Positions 23,107 to 24,449 of a stretch of DNA of 24,449 nt are shown one piece after another (positions within the stretch are counted from its first letter, which is position 1; every line of letters starts with the position of its first letter). The position numbers were made by a program, and so were the translations under genes. The stretch is from JALYUA01 sp039931865 (GTDB lineage Bacteria > Acidobacteriota > Thermoanaerobaculia > UBA5066 > Gp7-AA6), in assembly GCA_039931865.1 (NCBI GenBank), contig JBDTRB010000054.1:1-24449 (forward strand). Reading direction: 5' to 3'. The notes under the pieces were generated by a model that searched no databases, was not told where the DNA came from, and saw only the letters and a list, made by a program, of their open reading frames with translations.

Positions 23107-23324
23107 AAAAGCAGTTCAGAGAAACAGGGTTGCGATTGGTACCTCTAATAAGAGGCTGTAGAGCAATGTCACTGCCAGCGTGTCGCATCGGATCAACGAA
23201 GACTAAGTGTCTCAATCTCAAAGCGCAACGGAAAAGAGAGGACCGCTGGAGGAGATCGGGAGATGGACTTTTTTGGACTAAAATCCAAACGAATGGATCA
23301 GCGGGAGGGGCCCGCCGCCGGCGG
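23107..23324. other. intergenic region with two small palindromes
   Basis: This AT-richer gap separates the biotin-carrier gene from the receptor gene, both on the minus strand. It holds CCTCT-AATA-AGAGG (23142-23155) and TTTGGA-CTAAAA-TCCAAA (23272-23289). Neither is followed by a T-run on the minus strand, so neither is a convincing terminator. The first lies about 48 bases before the receptor ATG, where an operator or the promoter region would be expected. No gene is seen. Confidence 0.5.
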
Positions 23325-23852
23325 TCAGATGGTGATCGAAACCAGCAGAACCCCGCGCTCGACCGCCTGTCCCGGCTCGACGGCGACCCGGCCGATCCGG
23401 CCCGCGCGGGTGGACCGGATCTCGTTCTGCATCTTCATGGCTTCCAGGATCAGGAGGACCGCGCCGCCCGCGACCTCGTCGCCCTCGCGCGCGAGGACTT
23501 CGAGCACCCGGCCCGGCATGAGGGCATGGATCTCCTCACCCGTCCCTTCGTCCGCGTCTTCGACGGCCGCAAGCCGGTGGGCGAGGGCGTCCTCGATGGC
23601 CACCCGCACGGCCCCCGCCCGGGTCGTCACGAGGACTCCCCGGCCGGCCGGATCCTTCGCGATCCGCCCGCAGAGCTGCCGCCCGTCCTCGAGGAGCAGC
23701 GAGAGGCGCCCGTCGGGGAGTAGCGCGACAGCCACGGAGACCCTCTTCCCCGACCGCTCGACGGTGAGCGGGCCGGGGGGCGAGCTCGTCACCAGAACGT
23801 CCTCGGTTCCCCGTCCGGTGTCCAGCCTGAGCCGGATGCGGCGCGCGCTCAT
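23325..23852 (-). CDS. biotin carboxyl carrier protein with BT-like N-terminal region (acyl-CoA carboxylase)
   Basis: The 175-residue protein ends in a biotinyl-lipoyl domain (about 100-175): HALMPGRVLEVLAREGDEVAGGAVLLILEAMKMQNEI with the biotin-accepting lysine K140 in EAMKM, and a second half GRIGRVAVEPGQAVERGVLLV. The first ~95 residues (VDRSGKRV-like strands, LLPDGRLSLLLEDGRQLCG, VLVTTRAGAVRVAIEDALAHRL) resemble the BT linker barrel of propionyl- or methylcrotonyl-CoA carboxylase alpha chains rather than the Pro/Ala-rich linker of AccB. The ATG at 23852 overlaps the stop of the biotin carboxylase gene (ATGA). The acyl-CoA substrate is undetermined. Confidence 0.88.
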   Translation of the reverse strand: MSARRIRLRLDTGRGTEDVLVTSSPPGPLTVERSGKRVSVAVALLPDGRLSLLLEDGRQLCGRIAKDPAGRGVLVTTRAGAVRVAIEDALAHRLAAVEDADEGTGEEIHALMPGRVLEVLAREGDEVAGGAVLLILEAMKMQNEIRSTRAGRIGRVAVEPGQAVERGVLLVSITI

Positions 23853-24449
23853 CGGAGGAGGTCCCGCCGGGATTCGCGCCGCCACGGGGAGGCGCCCTCC
23901 GCGCGCGAGGCTTCTGTCCGGGACGGCGCCGTCGGTGAGGCCGCACCGGCAGCCGCAAGCAGGATCTCCTCGTCGTCCGGCGATCGGTCCTGGAACAGGC
24001 CGTCGGCGAGGCGGCGGTCCAGCCACTGGACGTCGAAATCGCCGGCGGCGAACTCCGGAAGCTCGAGCAGCCTGCGGAAGAGCGGGAGCGTGGTCTCGAC
24101 GCCCGAGATTTCGTATTCCGAGAGCGCCCGTTTCCACCGGGCGAGCGCGGTCGGACGGTCGGGGCCGTGGACGATCAGTTTCCCGAGCATGGGGTCGTAA
24201 TCGATCGGGACGACCGACCCCGACTCGACGCCGACATCGTTGCGCACGCCGGGGCCGGACGGCAACCGGAGCGACGTGATGGTCCCGGGCGAAGGGGCAA
24301 AGCCGCGGCGCGGGTCCTCGGCGTAGATCCGGCATTCGATCGCGTGGCCCCGGGGCTCGAGCTCTCCGAACGAGAGGGGCTCGCCGAGCGCGATGCGGAT
24401 CATCTCGGCGGCGAGGTCCACGCCCCAGACCTCCTCGGTGACGGGGTGC
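23849..24449 (-). CDS. biotin carboxylase, C-terminal part; 5' end beyond the window
   Basis: About 200 C-terminal residues are visible. HPVTEEVWGVDLAAEMIRIALGE, GHAIECRIYAEDPRRGFAPSPGTI, VESGSVVPIDYDPMLGKLIVHGPDR and RALSEYEISGVETTLPLFRRLL are the end of the ATP-grasp core and the biotin carboxylase C-terminal domain, which phosphorylates bicarbonate and carboxylates biotin. The usual HPVTE..TG reads HPVTEEVWG. After the conserved domain a tail of ~55 residues, Ala/Ser/Arg-rich near its end, precedes the stop. The downstream biotin carrier gene is coupled by ATGA, so the two make a split version of the alpha chain seen fused in propionyl-/methylcrotonyl-CoA carboxylases. Confidence 0.93.
   Translation of the reverse strand, partial: HPVTEEVWGVDLAAEMIRIALGEPLSFGELEPRGHAIECRIYAEDPRRGFAPSPGTITSLRLPSGPGVRNDVGVESGSVVPIDYDPMLGKLIVHGPDRPTALARWKRALSEYEISGVETTLPLFRRLLELPEFAAGDFDVQWLDRRLADGLFQDRSPDDEEILLAAAGAASPTAPSRTEASRAEGASPWRRESRRDLLR

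Noticed and set aside
23272..23289. TTTGGA...TCCAAA hairpin as terminator of the biotin-carrier gene
   Set aside because: On the minus strand the stem is followed by As, not Ts, and the stem is short and AT-rich.

Overview
This 24.4 kb window is GC-rich chromosomal DNA from a Gram-negative (diderm) bacterium. It encodes LptD (outer-membrane LPS assembly), an Oar-type TonB-dependent receptor and dTDP-rhamnose enzymes. Three features together point to Acidobacteriota, perhaps a Thermoanaerobaculia-like lineage: a GWxTD-domain protein, a seven-bladed propeller with a 'DTGYFWFF ... FWVFAGALS' tail domain, and a large Oar-like receptor with a carboxypeptidase-regulatory N-terminus. This placement is inferred from gene families only; no rRNA is present. 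I found no tRNA, CRISPR array, transposase or phage gene.

Layout. Positions 1-2991 (minus strand) hold a dTDP-L-rhamnose operon read rfbA, rfbB, rfbD; rfbD runs off the left edge and rfbC is not seen. Positions 3091-4401 (minus) hold a secreted Vgb-like propeller of visibly lower GC. Positions 4488-10644 (minus) hold a co-directional block: acetyl-CoA acetyltransferase, a sugar-type methyltransferase with a degenerate glycosyltransferase-like N-terminus, the two subunits of a 3-oxoacid CoA-transferase, then lptD, whose GTG start overlaps the stop of the CoA-transferase B subunit. A divergent gap (10645-10938) packed with inverted repeats leads to ruvX and mltG on the plus strand. After these come two different 7-bp tandem arrays and then a pseudokinase/TonB fusion gene ending at 14579.

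Positions 14625-20063 (minus) hold an envelope operon: a GWxTD protein, a DsbA-like protein (CERC), a lipoprotein of the type I phosphodiesterase/alkaline phosphatase superfamily with TPRs, and a second, paralogous DsbA-like protein (CGYC). Positions 20161-23094 hold the TonB-dependent receptor, followed by a strong terminator. The right edge holds the end of a biotin carboxylase and a separate biotin-carrier protein joined by an ATGA overlap.

How the genes fit together. The thiolase and CoA-transferase would interconvert acetoacetate, acetoacetyl-CoA and acetyl-CoA, and the biotin-dependent carboxylase would carboxylate an acyl-CoA. The rest is largely envelope biology: rhamnose supply, LPS export, peptidoglycan glycan-strand termination, periplasmic thiol chemistry and TonB-driven uptake. 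The most unusual items are the catalytically dead Ser/Thr kinase domain joined through one membrane segment to a periplasmic TonB C-terminal domain, and the overlapping DsbA-like / phosphodiesterase-TPR lipoprotein / DsbA-like cassette. Several first genes of transcription units have a -10-like hexamer only 6-9 nt before the start codon and no Shine-Dalgarno, suggesting leaderless mRNAs.
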